64,000 nucleotides of DNA from Piscinibacter sp. (GTDB lineage Bacteria > Pseudomonadota > Gammaproteobacteria > Burkholderiales > Burkholderiaceae_C), in the NCBI GenBank assembly GCA_017983795.1, contig JAGOAS010000005.1:117955-181954 (forward strand), read 5' to 3'. Under the pieces are notes generated by a model. The model worked only from the letters and a program-made list of their open reading frames with translations. It had not been told where the DNA came from and did no database searches. Made by a program: the position numbers and the translations under genes. Shown in pieces: positions 1 to 9,200 of this stretch (position 1 is the stretch's first letter; each line of letters opens with the position of its first letter).

Positions 1-4
1 CAGA

Positions 5-1117
5 ATGAAACAAGTTGGGCGCTGGGCAGCCGTGGCGCTGGGCCTGTGTGTATCGCTCGCCGCGCAAGCTCAGATCCTGATCGGCCAGACCGCCGGCTTC
101 AGCGGCGCGGTGGCCGCCGGCGTCAAGGAAACGACCGACGGCGCGAAGCTCTATCTCGACGCGATCAACGCGCAGGGCGGCGTCAACGGCCAGAAGATCG
201 AACTGATCCAGATGGACGACAAGTTCGATCCCAAGCTCGCGGCCGAGAACGCCAAGGTGCTGATCACCGAGAAGAACGTGGCGGCGCTGTTCCTCGCGCG
301 CGGCACGCCGACCACGCAGGCCATCATGCCGCTGCTCGAGCAGTACAAGGTACCGCTGATCGGGCCGTCTTCCGGCGCGATGGTGCTGCACAAGCCGGTC
401 AACCCCTGGGTGTTCAACGTGCGCGCCACCTACCAGCGCGAGGCCGAACGCGCGGTGCAGCACCTGAGCCTGATCGGCATCGAGCGCATCGGCGTCATCC
501 ACGTCGACGACAGCTTCGGCGGCGACTTGCTCGAGGGCGCCAAGAAGGGCTTCGCGGCGGTGGCCAAGAACCCGGTGTTCGTCGAGAAGTACGACCGCGC
601 CAAGTGGGACTTCAGCAAGATCGCGCCGCTGGTGGCCAGCTCCGACGTGCAGGCGGTGCTGTTCATGGGCTCGGGCAACGGGGTGGTCGACGGCGTCGCC
701 GCCATCCGCAAGGCCGGCTCGCGCGCGCAGATCGTCACCTTCTCGAACAACGCATCCGGCGGCTTCGTCAAGTCGCTCAAGGAGAACGCGCGCGGCGTGA
801 TCGTCACGCAGGTGTTCCCCTACGAGCGCTCGCTGGCCGCGCCGATCGTGAAGGAGGCGCACGACTACGCCGTCGCCAAGGGCCTGGAGGGCGTGACGCC
901 CGCCATGCTGGAAGGCTACGCCGCCGCCAAGGTGCTGGTGATCGCCCTCCGGCGCGCCGGGGCGAGCCCCTCGCGCCAGAAGATCCAGCAAGCGCTGGAG
1001 TCGATGAACAAGGTCGACCTCGGCGGGCTGGAACTCAGCTTCAGCCCGACCGACCACACCGGCCTGGAATTCGTCGACCTGTCCATCATCGGGCAGGACG
1101 GCAAGTTCCGTCGTTAG
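5..1117 (+). CDS. Periplasmic ABC-transporter substrate-binding protein, LivJ/K type
   Basis: Predicted periplasmic receptor of an ABC importer of the branched-chain amino acid/amide family (periplasmic-binding fold type I). The N-terminus is a signal peptide (basic MKQVGR, hydrophobic core, cleavage near AQAQ-I at about residue 23), followed by the typical opening ILIGQTAGFSG and the GGVNGQKIEL motif at about residue 57. The 370 aa length is normal for the family. No permease or ATPase genes are next to it here, so its ligand cannot be named and it may be an orphan receptor. The gene starts 4 bases from the window edge, so its upstream context is unseen. It converges on rlhA with only 9 nt between the stops. 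Confidence 0.85.
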   Translation: MKQVGRWAAVALGLCVSLAAQAQILIGQTAGFSGAVAAGVKETTDGAKLYLDAINAQGGVNGQKIELIQMDDKFDPKLAAENAKVLITEKNVAALFLARGTPTTQAIMPLLEQYKVPLIGPSSGAMVLHKPVNPWVFNVRATYQREAERAVQHLSLIGIERIGVIHVDDSFGGDLLEGAKKGFAAVAKNPVFVEKYDRAKWDFSKIAPLVASSDVQAVLFMGSGNGVVDGVAAIRKAGSRAQIVTFSNNASGGFVKSLKENARGVIVTQVFPYERSLAAPIVKEAHDYAVAKGLEGVTPAMLEGYAAAKVLVIALRRAGASPSRQKIQQALESMNKVDLGGLELSFSPTDHTGLEFVDLSIIGQDGKFRR

Positions 1118-1126
1118 CCCAGGTCG

Positions 1127-3088
1127 CTACGCTGCCGGCCGCGTCCGGTAGAAGCGCACCGGCGCGGCGGCCGCCTCCCGGGCGGCGTCGCGCAGCACGT
1201 TCTTGCGCATGCGGCCGACCACGTGCATCTCGCAGGGCTTGCAGTCGAAGCGCAGCGTGAGCCGGTCGCTGCCGTGCAGCAGCGTCAGCGGTTCGGCGCG
1301 CAGCGTGCCCTGTACGCCGATCACGCCCTTGGCCTGCCTGGGGCACAGGCTCAGGCTGTAGCGCACGCAGTGCTTGGTGATCATCAGGCTGACCTCGCCG
1401 AGCTCCTCGTGACTCTCGTAGGCGGCGGCGATGAGCTTCACGCCGTGCTTCGCATAGAAGGCCGCCGCCTTGCCGTTGTAGACATTGGCGAGGTAGCTCA
1501 GCGTGTCGTCCGGATACGGCGCCGGCGGCTGCACCGGCGCCGCGCGCGGCAGCCGCGCCAAGGCCGCGGCGCGCGCCGCTTCGAGTGACTCGATCGCCGC
1601 GCGGCGCAGGCCGTTGGCGACGGCGGCGGGGACGAACAGCGCGCGCTGCGGCAGCGTGATCGAGTGCGCCTCGAAGATCGTCGCGCCGAGTTTTCCGAGC
1701 TGCTCGCGCAAGCCCGCGTCCGCCCTGCCCGCATCGTGCGCCGGCTCGTGGGCGTGTGACGCCTCGGCGCGCGCGTGGTGGCCGTCCTCGTCGATGGCGT
1801 CGAGCGCGAAGCCGCCGGCCGTCACGCTCCACACCAGGTCGACGCCGATGCGCCGCTCGGCCGACTTCTTGGCCAGCAGCCGCTCCCAGGCCATGTCGCG
1901 GTTGCGGCTGATGGCGGTGCCGCGGCGCAGATCCTTCAGCGCCGCCATCTCGGCGTTCGGCTCGACGCGCCACGCGCGCCCGCCCAGCGGCGTGGCCACG
2001 TTCACCGGCACGCCCTGCAGCTCGCCCTGCAGGTCGACCCAGGTGAGCGCGTCGCCGTTGTGCAGCGCCTCGGCAGCGTCGTCGAGCTCGACCTCGAAAT
2101 GCTCGCGCGTCGCCTTGGTGACGTGGCCGAGCGCCAGGCCGGCGTGCTTGGGCGTATCGAAGGCGCCGATGTCGTCCTGCCGGCCGTTGACGAAATAGTC
2201 GGTGCCGCCGCGGTTGAAGTTGCGCGCCGGGTCGGGCGTGAAGGTATAGCGGCAGCGGCCCGACGAGGCGCGCGCCAGCTCGGGCCGCTGCTCGAGCAGC
2301 GCGTCGAGCAGCTGCCGGTAGTGGGCCGTCACGTTCTTGACGGTGCCCATGTCCTTGTAGCGGCCTTCGATCTTGAAGCTGCGGATGCCGGCGTCGACCA
2401 GCGCGGCGAGGTTGGCGCTCTGGTCGTTGTCCTTCAGCGAGAGCACGTGCTTGTCGTGCGCGACGATGCGGCCGGCCGCGTCGGTCACCGTGTAGGGCAG
2501 GCGGCACTCCTGCGAGCAGTTGCCGCGGTTCGCGCTGCGCCCGGTGTGGGCGTGGCTGATGAAACACTGGCCGCTGTAGGCCACGCACAGCGCGCCGTGC
2601 ACGAAGAACTCCAGCGTGGCCTGCTGCACCTCGGCGGCGATGGCTTCGATCTGCGAGCGCGTCAGCTCGCGCGCCAGCACCATCTGCGAGAAGCCGGCGT
2701 CCTGCAGGAAGCGCGCCTTCTCGGGCGTGCGGATGTCGGCCTGCGTGCTGGCGTGCAGCTGCAGCGGCGGCAGCTCGAGCTCGAGCAGGCCCATGTCCTG
2801 CACGATCAGCGCGTCGATGCCGATGTTCCAGGCATCCCAGGCGAGGCGGCGTGCGCCTTCCAGCTCGTCGTCGCGCAGGATGGTGTTGAGGGTCAGGAAG
2901 ATGCGCGCACCGTAGCGATGCGCGTGCTTCGCCAGCCGCTCCAGATCGGCCAGCGCATTGCCCGCCTTGTCGCGCGCGCCGAAGGCCGGGCCACCGATGT
3001 ACACCGCATCGGCGCCATGGTTGATCGCCTCGATGCCGATCTCGGCATCACGGGCGGGGGCGAGCAGTTCGAGTTCGCGGCGCGGCAT
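1127..3088 (-). CDS. rlhA: 23S rRNA 5-hydroxycytidine synthase (U32 peptidase-like)
   Basis: Belongs to the peptidase U32 family, whose characterised bacterial members hydroxylate RNA rather than cut protein. The 653 aa length equals E. coli RlhA (YdcP), which makes 5-hydroxycytidine at C2501 of 23S rRNA, and exceeds the tRNA enzyme TrhP (about 450 aa). Visible family motifs are ELLAPARD at the N-terminus, HGADAVYIGGP, LHASTQADIRT, the cysteine segment GNCSQECRLPYT (about residue 190) that probably helps hold an Fe-S cluster, and SFKIEGRYKD. The C-terminal collagenase-like region has KHCVRYSLSLCPRQ and FDCKPCEMHV. Assignment to RlhA over other U32 paralogues rests on length and recalled similarity. 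Confidence 0.88.
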   Translation of the reverse strand: MPRRELELLAPARDAEIGIEAINHGADAVYIGGPAFGARDKAGNALADLERLAKHAHRYGARIFLTLNTILRDDELEGARRLAWDAWNIGIDALIVQDMGLLELELPPLQLHASTQADIRTPEKARFLQDAGFSQMVLARELTRSQIEAIAAEVQQATLEFFVHGALCVAYSGQCFISHAHTGRSANRGNCSQECRLPYTVTDAAGRIVAHDKHVLSLKDNDQSANLAALVDAGIRSFKIEGRYKDMGTVKNVTAHYRQLLDALLEQRPELARASSGRCRYTFTPDPARNFNRGGTDYFVNGRQDDIGAFDTPKHAGLALGHVTKATREHFEVELDDAAEALHNGDALTWVDLQGELQGVPVNVATPLGGRAWRVEPNAEMAALKDLRRGTAISRNRDMAWERLLAKKSAERRIGVDLVWSVTAGGFALDAIDEDGHHARAEASHAHEPAHDAGRADAGLREQLGKLGATIFEAHSITLPQRALFVPAAVANGLRRAAIESLEAARAAALARLPRAAPVQPPAPYPDDTLSYLANVYNGKAAAFYAKHGVKLIAAAYESHEELGEVSLMITKHCVRYSLSLCPRQAKGVIGVQGTLRAEPLTLLHGSDRLTLRFDCKPCEMHVVGRMRKNVLRDAAREAAAAPVRFYRTRPAA

Positions 3089-3430
3089 GACGAGGCGGAT
3101 TGTCGGTCAGGCCCTCGTGTCACGAATGACTTCGCCCACGCGCAACAAGGACGGGACGCCCCCGGCCACACCGGGGCGCCGACACGGCCAAGGTGAATCG
3201 GATGAACGGCGTGGCGCTGTGCGAATCAATGGCTTAAATGTCAAATATCAACATGCCAGCGTTTGCGCCTCGCGCCACGTCCTCCCTCCCGACCCTCACG
3301 CCGCGGCCCTGGCTGGCCGTGGCGGTTGGTCCTGCCGGGTCGCAAGCCCCCGACGACCTTGTCTCACCACATCCAGAGAGCCCCCTCGCGGCCGACGCGC
3401 GCCCACCGCGCGGATGCGGAGCCGCTGATC

Positions 3431-4399
3431 GTGCGCCACATCGCGCACGAGGTATCGCGCCAGCACGGCGACGCCACGGCGCTGTGTCGCGGACTCGGCT
3501 TCAGCCCGGCTGACCTCGAGCGCGTCGACTTCCGCGTCTCCTACGCCCAGACCGGCCGCGTGATCGTGCGCGCCCAGCAGCTGCTGGGTGACCCCCATCT
3601 CGGCCTGCGCCTCGGCACCAGCTTCAGCCTCGTCTCCTGGGGGCTGTGCCTGGTCGGCATGATGGCCTCGCCCACCGCGCGCGAGGCACTCGACTTCGCG
3701 CTCGACTTCCTGCCCTCGACCGAACGCTTCCTGCGCCTGCAGCGCGACGACGCCGAGGGCCAGCTCGCCGCCACCGCCGAGCCGATGCACGACGACGACG
3801 CCGAGGTCTCGCGCTTTCTCGTCGAGCATGCCTTCGCGGCGCTCACGCGCGCCTGCCGCTTCGTGGTCGGCCCGTGGTACGGCCCCAAGCGCGTCGAGTT
3901 TCGCGCCGACGCCCCGGCGGACCCGCGCGGCCACGAGGAGGCGTTCGGCTGCCCGGTGCTGTTCGGCTACCGCGTCGACCGCCTGGTGTTCGACCCGATC
4001 GATCAACCGGTCGCCACCGCCGACGCGCTGGTCGCGCGGCTGTGCCGCCACCAGCTCGAACAGCGTGCCGGCGCCGGCGCGCCCTCCGAGCTGGAAGCGG
4101 TGATCGTGCGCGCGCTGCGCGCGGACCTGCGCTCGCCGCCGACGATGGCGGCGATCGCCACCTCGATCAACGTCAGCGAGCGCACCCTGCGGCGCCGCCT
4201 CGTCGACGCCGATCTCTCCTACGCCGGCCTGCTCGACCAGGAGCGCATGCGCCGCGCGCTCGGCCTGCTCGGCGCCAGCGAGGCGCCGATGGCGCGCGTC
4301 GCCGCGGAAGCCGGCTTCTCCGACGCGCGCAGCCTGCGCCGCGCGATCAAGCGCTGGACCGGGCAGACGCCCTCGGCCCTGCGTCGCCATGGGGACTGA
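3431..4399 (+). CDS. AraC-family transcriptional regulator (OruR/ArgR-like)
   Basis: DNA-binding regulator with an N-terminal arabinose-binding-like effector domain and a C-terminal double helix-turn-helix of AraC type. The second half shows the HTH region SINVSERTLRRRLVDADLSY and the second helix pair ARVAAEAGFSDARSLRRAIKRWTGQTPSALRR. The reading frame is open further upstream to a TTG at 3263, but that stretch is an Arg/Pro-rich run with no ribosome site. I chose GTG 3431 because GGAG lies 9 nt before it and the conserved domain begins there (322 aa). Its stop overlaps the start of the following kinase by 11 nt, so the two are probably co-translated. Effector unknown. Confidence 0.75.
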   Translation: MRHIAHEVSRQHGDATALCRGLGFSPADLERVDFRVSYAQTGRVIVRAQQLLGDPHLGLRLGTSFSLVSWGLCLVGMMASPTAREALDFALDFLPSTERFLRLQRDDAEGQLAATAEPMHDDDAEVSRFLVEHAFAALTRACRFVVGPWYGPKRVEFRADAPADPRGHEEAFGCPVLFGYRVDRLVFDPIDQPVATADALVARLCRHQLEQRAGAGAPSELEAVIVRALRADLRSPPTMAAIATSINVSERTLRRRLVDADLSYAGLLDQERMRRALGLLGASEAPMARVAAEAGFSDARSLRRAIKRWTGQTPSALRRHGD

Positions 4400-5963
4400 G
4401 CCGCAGGCCCGGTGGACGCAGCTGCACGGCGTGCTGCAGCAGGCCAGCGACGCGATCATCACGATCGACGTGCAGCAGCGCGTGGTGTTCTTCAACCGCG
4501 CCGCCGAGCAGGTATTCGGCGTGGCCGCGCACGAGGCGCTCGGCCAGCCGCTGGACCGCTTCATCCCGCAGCGCCAGCAGATGGCGCACCGGCTGCACGT
4601 CGACCGCTTCGGCCGCAGCGGCAAGACCGCGCGCCAGATGGGCCGGCTGCACGAGCTCGCCGGCCGGCGCGCCGACGGCGAGGTCTTCCCGATCGAAGCC
4701 TCGATCTCGCGCTCCGGCGCGGGCGAGGAGCAGCTGATGACGGTACTGCTGCGCGACGTCGGCACGCTGCGCGAGGCCGAGGCGCAGCAGGCGGCCCAGG
4801 CGCGCGCGGAAGCCGCGCGCCGCGCGATGGCCGAGTTCATCGGCCGGCTCGGCCACGAGATGCGCACGCCGCTGAACGCCGTGCTCGGCTTCTCGCAGCT
4901 GCTGCAGACCGACGAGCACGAGCCGCTCGCGCCCGGGCAGCGGCGCCGCGTCGAGCAGATCCGCACGGCGGGCTGGCACCTGCTGCGCCTGCTGGCCGAC
5001 GCCTCCGACCCCGCGGTGCTGGAAAGCGGCGCGCTGCGCCTGGAGCTGGCCAGCGTGGCGCCGCTGGCGGTGATCGACGAGGCGCTGGCCATCTGCGAAA
5101 CCGCGGCGCGCGCCCGCGGCATCGCCGTGCACGTGCACGAGCGCGGCACACAGGCGCCGCTGCACGTGCAGTGCGACCCGCTGCGCCTGCGCCAGGTGCT
5201 CATCAACCTGCTGTCCAACGCCGTCAAGTACAACCGCGACGGCGGCGCGATCGACATCCACCTGCGCCGCGACGACGCCGGCGTGAGCATCGAGGTGGTC
5301 GACACCGGCATCGGCATGACGCCCGAGCAGCTCTCGCACCTCTACGAACCCTACAACCGCCTCGGCCGCGAGCGCGAGGTGGCCGAGGGCAGCGGCATCG
5401 GCCTGGTGCTGACGCGCCAGCTCGTCGAGCGCATGCACGGCCGCCTCGAGATCGACAGCGAGGCCGGGCGCGGCACGCAGGTGCGCGTCACCCTGCCGGC
5501 CGCCGAGGTGGCGCCGGGGCTGCCCGAGACCCCTCCGCCGCCGCCCGCGCCGGCACGCGGCGCGGACGACGAGGCGCTGCCGGGCGCCGTGGTGCTCTAC
5601 GTCGAAGACAACCCGGTCAACGTGCTGCTGGTCGAGCAGCTGCTCGCGCGCTGGCCGCAGATCGGGCTGGTGCACGCGGAGGACGGCCACGCCGGACTGG
5701 AACTCGCGCGCCGCCTGCAGCCCGACCTCGTGCTGCTCGACATGCACCTGCCCGACATGAGCGGCCTGCAGGTGCTGGCCGCGCTGCGCAGCGACCCCGC
5801 CACCGCATCGCTGGGCGTGGTGGCGCTGTCCGCCAGCGCCGAAGCCGACGACATGCAGCGCGCCCGCGAGGCCGGCGCGATCGAGTACTGGACCAAGCCG
5901 CTGGACATGCACGGCTTCCACGCCGACGTGGCGAGGGCGCTGGGGCGGCGGGTGGTGGCATAG
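4389..5963 (+). CDS. PAS hybrid histidine kinase with C-terminal receiver
   Basis: Soluble hybrid sensor kinase of 524 aa with no membrane segment. The order is PAS domain (about residues 10-125), HisKA with the phospho-accepting H156 in GRLGHEMRTPL, HATPase with N277 in LLSNAVKYN and the G-boxes DTGIGM and GSGIGL, a Pro-rich linker at about 375-395, then a receiver domain with D451 in LVLLDMHLPDMSG and the conserved Lys in YWTKPLD. It should autophosphorylate and pass phosphate to its own receiver. It lacks a visible HPt or output domain, so a separate partner is expected. The start ATG overlaps the AraC gene, tying the two into one unit. The signal is unknown. Confidence 0.88.
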   Translation: MGTEPQARWTQLHGVLQQASDAIITIDVQQRVVFFNRAAEQVFGVAAHEALGQPLDRFIPQRQQMAHRLHVDRFGRSGKTARQMGRLHELAGRRADGEVFPIEASISRSGAGEEQLMTVLLRDVGTLREAEAQQAAQARAEAARRAMAEFIGRLGHEMRTPLNAVLGFSQLLQTDEHEPLAPGQRRRVEQIRTAGWHLLRLLADASDPAVLESGALRLELASVAPLAVIDEALAICETAARARGIAVHVHERGTQAPLHVQCDPLRLRQVLINLLSNAVKYNRDGGAIDIHLRRDDAGVSIEVVDTGIGMTPEQLSHLYEPYNRLGREREVAEGSGIGLVLTRQLVERMHGRLEIDSEAGRGTQVRVTLPAAEVAPGLPETPPPPPAPARGADDEALPGAVVLYVEDNPVNVLLVEQLLARWPQIGLVHAEDGHAGLELARRLQPDLVLLDMHLPDMSGLQVLAALRSDPATASLGVVALSASAEADDMQRAREAGAIEYWTKPLDMHGFHADVARALGRRVVA

Positions 5964-6104
5964 GTGGCGCAAGAGGCCCGTCACCGCTGCTTCTGCTGAT
6001 CCAGGGCAGGGCGCGCCAGCGTCAAGAACTGCACGCTTCACGGCAGGCGTTGCGATTGACCCGGCATCGCACTTGTGCGAGCTTCGCCGAGAAGCCTGCG
6101 CGCC

Positions 6105-6196
6105 AATAGGAAAGCCCGGCACGAAGCCGGGCTTGGGTACGGATCCCTCGCGGGATCCTTATTGCAGCAACGGCTCTCACCCCGGATAGCTACAAC
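6105..6196 (-). ncRNA. tracrRNA of the type II-C CRISPR system
   Basis: On the minus strand the RNA begins GUUGUAGCUAUCCGGGG. It contains an anti-repeat (6174-6194) perfectly complementary over 21 nt to the 3' part of the CRISPR repeat. A small bulge follows, then GCUGCAAU, which pairs, with G-U wobbles, to the repeat 5' end GUUGUAGC. This matches the Neisseria meningitidis tracrRNA plan, including the shared run GCUGCAAUAAGG (Neisseria GCUACAAUAAGG). Downstream are a 7-bp hairpin (GGATCCC/GGGATCC, 6141-6158) and a 9-bp terminator hairpin. Expected length is about 92 nt. It guides crRNA maturation and loads Cas9. The ends are inferred from promoter spacing and terminator. Confidence 0.92.
6112..6134 (-). 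terminator. Rho-independent terminator of tracrRNA
   Basis: Perfect 9-bp inverted repeat AAGCCCGGC / GCCGGGCTT with a 5-nt loop. On the minus strand it is followed by a short U-rich tail (TTCCTATT). Its position at the end of the tracrRNA matches the terminal hairpin that II-C tracrRNAs retain for Cas9 binding. Confidence 0.85.
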
Positions 6197-6202
6197 AAGA
6201 CC

Positions 6203-6231
6203 ATTATGGGAGACCTCGGCATGACTGGCAA
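6203..6231 (-). promoter_or_regulatory. tracrRNA promoter overlapping the cas9 start
   Basis: Reading the minus strand, TTGCCA (6226-6231, 5/6 to the sigma-70 -35 box) is followed by exactly 17 bp and CATAAT (6203-6208, 5/6 to the -10 box). The predicted start, 7 nt downstream at 6196, is the first G of the anti-repeat. The -35 box lies inside the first codons of cas9 and the -10 box overlaps the upstream alternative ATG, so polymerase here and translation or transcription of cas9 share the same DNA. Confidence 0.8.
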
Positions 6232-9200
6232 CCCGGCCGCGCATCCGCTCACTTTCGGCTTCGACATCGGCATTGCATCGGTCGGCTGGGCAGTGCTCGA
6301 CGACAGGCGCATCGTCGACCACGGCGTCAGAGCCTTCGACAAGGCAGAGACTGCGGATCGCGGCGAGCCACTGAACCTTGCTCGACGAACGGCCCGGTTG
6401 CTGCGCCGGCGCCTGCGTCGCCGGGCCTGGCGTCTCGTACGAGTGGCTCGGCTGCTCAAACGCGAAGGTCTCATTGCCGATTCGCGCTGGTTCCTCGCGC
6501 AACCGTCGTTTGCAGACTCCACCTGGCGCCTGCGCATCGAAGGCCTGAACCGACGGCTCAGCGACGAGGAGTGGGCCCGAGTGATCTACCACCTGTGCAA
6601 GCACCGCGGCTTCCATTGGACAAGCCGCGCCGAGGAGCGCATGGCCGAGGCCGACGCCCAGGGCGAAGGAGGCAAGGTCAAGCAGGGGCTTGCGGGCACC
6701 GAACGGCTGATGAAGCAGAAGAACTACCGCAGCATCGCCGAGATGGTGCTGGCGGAGTTTCCCGAAGCGCAGCGCAACAAGCAGGGTGAGTACACCAAGG
6801 CGCTGCCGCGCCGACTGCTCGGTGACGAGTTCGCGCTACTGTTCAGGCGCCAGCGCGAGTTGGGTCAGCCGCATTCCGGCGAAGGCCTCGAAGCGGCGCT
6901 GCTCGAACCGAAGAAGGGCTTGTTCTGGACTCAGAAGCCGTCGCTCACCGGTGAAGCACTGCTTGCCATGCTGGGCCGCTGCACCTTCGAGCGCGCCGAG
7001 TACCGCGCACCTCGCGCCAGCTTCACGGCGGAACGACACGTATGGCTGACGCGTTTGAACAACCTGCGCATCGTCGTCGACGGAATTGTTCGTCCGCTGA
7101 ACCCTGCTGAGCGCGACGCCGCCCTGCCCTTGCCCTATGAGCTCGTGCAAGTCACCTTCAAGCAGCTCCACGCGGCGCTGGTCGACAAGGCCGGGCTCCC
7201 CGACGAGGCGACGTTCTCGGGCCTGCGTCCGGCGAAGGAGGGCAAGGATCCGCTGTCGGAGCGGCTCATCCGGTTGCCGGCATGGCAGGAACTGCGCACC
7301 ACCCTCAAGAGAGCGAACCTGGAAACGGAATGGAAGAGCATCGCTGGCGCGGCCGTGGGTGGCTCGCCGGGACTGCTCGACGATATCGCGCGGGTGTTGA
7401 GCGTCTACAAGGAAGACGACGAGGTCCGCGCCGAACTGGCCCGCCTGCCACTGCCTGGAGCCCGCAGTGCCGTCGCCAATGCGCTGCTCGACATCCGCTT
7501 CGAGGGCTTTCACGCGCTGTCGCTGAAGGCGCTGCGCAAGATCGTGCCGCTGATGGCGACGGGTTTGCGCTACGACGAGGCCTGCGTGCAGGCGGGCTAT
7601 CACCACAGCCAGATCGTCGAGCCGGGAAGCGGCGAGCACGATCTGCTGCCGCCTTTCTACAAGTATCGTGACCGCAGCGGCCGGATGGTGTTGCGCGACG
7701 ACGGTGACATCCCACGCAACCCGGTGGTGCTGCGCGCACTGAACCAGGCGCGCAAGGTCATGAACGCGCTGGTGCGACGATACGGCGCACCCGCTGAAGT
7801 GCATATCGAGATGGCGCGCGATCTGTCGCGCGACTTCGATGAGCGTCGCAAGATCGAGAAGGAGCAGTCCCAATTCCGCGAGCGCAACGAGAAGGATCGC
7901 CAGGACTTCGCGCAAGCCTTTCACATCGCAGGTCGCGTGCAGGGCAGCGATTTCGAGAAGTGGCGGCTTTACCGCGAGCAGCAGGGCAAGTGCGCGTACT
8001 CGCTGAGCGCGATCGACGTTGACCGGCTCTTGGAACCCGGCTACGTCGAGGTCGACCATGCGCTGCCCTACTCGCGCAGCTTCGACGACAGCAAAAACAA
8101 CAAGGTACTCGTGTTCGCGAGCGAGAACCGCACCAAAGGCAACCTTACGCCCTGGGAGTACCTCGGCGGCGCACAGGACAGCGAGCGCTGGCGCCACTTC
8201 GCAGCATTCGTTCAGGCCAACAAGGCCTACCGAATCGCCAAGCGTTCGCGCCTACTGCGCAAGGACTTCGACGAGAAGGCGGCCGCTGAGTTCATGGACC
8301 GCAATCTGAACGACACGCGCTACGTGTGCCGTTTCTTCAAGAACTACGTCGAACGCCATCTCAAGCTGGCCCACGGCAGCAGCGCCAAGCGCTGTGTGGT
8401 GCTGAGCGGCCAGCTGACGGCCTTCCTGCGCGTGCGCTGGGGTCTGCTGAAGTTGCGCGCGGAGAGCGATCGACATCACGCGCTCGATGCGGCGGTCATC
8501 GCGGCATGCAGCCATGCGCTGGTCAAGCGTCTGTCGGACTACTCGCGCCGTCGCGAACTGGAACAGGTGCGCTCGGGCTTCGTCGATCCCGCCACCGGCG
8601 AGATCGTCGACCTCGCGGCATTGCGGCAGCTCGAACAAGCCTTCCCAGCGCCCTGGCCGCATTTCCGGCACGAGCTGGAGGGGCGGCTGAAGATCGACGA
8701 TGCGGAACAGCTGCGCGCGGAGATGGCACGGTTCGGCACCTATCCGGCCGACGCGCTGGAGGCGTTGAGGCCGCTGTTCGTGTCGCGCGCGCCGCAGCGG
8801 CGCAATGGCGGCGCGGCCCACAAGGACACCATCTATGGCCAATCGGCGCGAATGAAGGCGAGTGGCAGCGTTACCCAGAAAGTGCCCTTGCAGAGTCTCA
8901 CGTTGAAAGACTTGGACCGCTTGGCCGATCCACAGCGCAATCAGAAGCTCTATGCGGCCATTCGCGCTCGCCTCGAGATGCATGGCGGCAAAGGCGACAA
9001 GGCCTTCCCGGCCGATGCCCCGCTTCGCAAACCGGGCCGGGACGGCATGCCGGATGGTCCGGTCGTCCGAACCGTGACGATGGTGGTCGAGAAGATGTCG
9101 GGCATCCCGATCCGCGGCGGCATCGCGAAGAACGATTCGATGCTGCGCATCGACGTGTTCAGCAAGAACGGGAAGTTCCATCTGGTGCCGGTGTATGTGC

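Noticed and set aside
3263-3430. N-terminal extension of the first AraC regulator from a TTG start
   Set aside because: Arg/Pro-rich without homology or ribosome site. GTG 3431 with GGAG upstream is better.
6206-6220. Upstream ATG for cas9
   Set aside because: No Shine-Dalgarno sequence, and it overlaps the tracrRNA -10 box. ATG 6221 has GGGAG at good spacing. The five extra residues do not affect the domains.
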